A stretch of 64,000 nucleotides of DNA from Candidatus Colivivens caballi (lineage in GTDB: Bacteria > Bacteroidota > Bacteroidia > Bacteroidales > Bacteroidaceae). Under the pieces are notes generated by a model. The model made no database searches. It was not told the origin of the DNA and worked only from the letters and a program-made list of their open reading frames with translations. Below, piece by piece: positions 62,923-64,000 of the stretch (positions are counted from its first letter, which is position 1; each line of letters begins with the position of its first letter). The DNA lies in the NCBI GenBank assembly GCA_018065565.1, contig JAGHSZ010000007.1:1-64000 (forward strand), in the 5' to 3' direction. The position numbers were made by a program, and so were the translations under genes.

Positions 62923-64000
62923 ATGAAGAAATCAGTAATTTTGGCAATTATAGCATTGGGAGTATCTACGGTTACTCTCAATGCCAAGCCACGCAACTAC
63001 TTCAAGGAGCTTGGTTACTCCAAGAAGGAAATTAAGGCAAAGATTGATGCTGCCTTCCACGAAGTGTTCGAAAGCGAGCGCAGCGCATACAAGAATGTGG
63101 GTGACACACTGGGTTATGTATCCGATGTGAAGAACCACGATGTGCGTACCGAAGGCCAGTCATACGGTATGATGGTCGCTGTCCAGATGGACAAGCAGGA
63201 CATCTTCAACCGCATCTGGCGTTGGTCAAAACTCTATATGCAGGTTAAGGAAGGCCCACGCAAGGGACTCTTTGACTGGTCTGTTGCTCCAGACGGAGTT
63301 TCTCGCCGTGCACGCGGTTCTGCCAGCGACGGTGAACTCTATTTCGTGACCGACCTGCTCCTCGCATCACGCCGCTGGGGCAACAACGGTGAAATCAACT
63401 ACTTGAAGGAAGCACAGACACTGCTCAACGACCTTTTCTCAAAGGACGGTTCAAATGGTGTTACAAACATCATCAACATGGAGCACAAACTCATCAACTT
63501 CTGTCCTGACACTCGTTCCAACGAATGGACCGACCCTTCATATCATCTCCCTGCATTCTATGAAATCTGGGCAGAGACTGCGAAGGACGGACGCGAAGAC
63601 CTCTACCGCGAACTTGCCGACAATGCACGCAAGTTCCTCCACACTTGCTGTGACGAACAGTCGGGTATCAACCCTGACCAGTGCGGTTACGACGGTAAGG
63701 TGACATCGACTCGTGGCTTCTTTGGCTACAACATGAGTGCAGAGTTCCACTATGACTCATGGCGTGTTCCTATGAACATCGCTATGGACTTCACTTGGTA
63801 CGGCAAGGACAAGGAATGGCAGAAGCAGTATGCCGACAAGTTCCAGGCTACAATGGCAAGTTACGGCATCAAGGAATTCCCTGACCAGTTCGGACTCGAC
63901 GGTAAGGCTCCACATGCCATCATGGGCGCAGGCGGATTCCAGAAACTCCGCCACTCCATCGGCATCGTCGCAACTACTGCTGCTGCAAGTCTGATGACAG
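62923..64000 (+). CDS. GH8 reducing-end xylose-releasing exo-oligoxylanase-like (C-terminus outside window)
   Basis: The first ~359 residues are present; the gene runs off the right edge. Signal peptide MKKSVILAIIALGVSTVTLNA. The GH8 (alpha/alpha)6 barrel is recognisable: VRTEGQSYGMMVAVQMDKQDIFNRIWRW with the likely acid Glu, FDWSVAPDG, GSASDGELYFVTDLLLAS with the conserved Asp, and later FGYNMSAEFHYDSWRVPMNIAMDF. This pattern fits the Rex subgroup, which releases xylose from the reducing end of xylo-oligosaccharides. Pairing with the upstream esterase supports xylan use. Substrate remains inferred. Confidence 0.88.
   Translation, partial: MKKSVILAIIALGVSTVTLNAKPRNYFKELGYSKKEIKAKIDAAFHEVFESERSAYKNVGDTLGYVSDVKNHDVRTEGQSYGMMVAVQMDKQDIFNRIWRWSKLYMQVKEGPRKGLFDWSVAPDGVSRRARGSASDGELYFVTDLLLASRRWGNNGEINYLKEAQTLLNDLFSKDGSNGVTNIINMEHKLINFCPDTRSNEWTDPSYHLPAFYEIWAETAKDGREDLYRELADNARKFLHTCCDEQSGINPDQCGYDGKVTSTRGFFGYNMSAEFHYDSWRVPMNIAMDFTWYGKDKEWQKQYADKFQATMASYGIKEFPDQFGLDGKAPHAIMGAGGFQKLRHSIGIVATTAAASLMT

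Overview
The window is a chromosomal segment of a Bacteroidales bacterium, most likely a member of the Prevotellaceae. Three things point there. Bacteroidetes-type promoters recur (TTTG, about 19-21 bases, TAnnTTTG). The gene repertoire is typical: GIN-domain lipoprotein, APH-RapZ fusion, S46, C10 and M13 peptidases, PASTA-bearing division transpeptidase. A secreted protease also ends in a GKKVLVK-type tail common in Prevotella. I see no rRNA, tRNA, insertion sequence, prophage or CRISPR array.

Layout. 1-5100 (minus strand): a truncated secreted cohesin-like protein, then a probable operon FKBP/SlyD - aroC - ssb - phosphopantetheinyl transferase - kdsA - kdsD (Kdo synthesis). 5100-17600 (plus): GIN-domain lipoprotein, lepA, a C10 protease, an S41-like lipoprotein that has lost its catalytic residues, an NhaC antiporter, rpsP, a mannose-1-phosphate guanylyltransferase and a BadF-type sugar kinase. 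17600-24100 (minus): five tightly overlapping genes encoding a TPR protein, a DUF4836-like lipoprotein, an ABC ATPase, an FtsX/MacB-like permease and an APH-RapZ fusion. Then come glnS (minus), corA with a long structured leader and an EFR1 ferredoxin (plus), rlmH and a RelA-type ppGpp synthetase with a ruined hydrolase site (minus), and rplY, pth and an M13 lipoprotein peptidase (plus), the last bracketed by two related intergenic repeats.

35500-52350 (minus) is a complete dcw cluster apart from murF: mraZ, rsmH, ftsL-like, ftsI, murE, mraY, murD, ftsW, murG, murC, ftsQ, ftsA, ftsZ. It makes lipid II precursors and the divisome. 52350-53110 is a gene-free spacer with two families of short palindromes. 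53100-60670 (plus): outer-membrane beta-barrel, priA, ruvB, a polysaccharide flippase and a DPP7-type S46 dipeptidyl peptidase. 60980-64000 (plus): a small secreted unknown, a secreted CE1-type esterase and a truncated GH8 oligoxylanase, suggesting use of plant xylan.

The best candidates for something undescribed are the five-gene coupled ABC/TPR/lipoprotein/APH-RapZ operon, the pseudo-S41 lipoprotein, a ~187-bp intergenic element present twice, module-shuffled repeats around the M13 gene, and the structured corA leader. Most of the remaining genes are core housekeeping genes.
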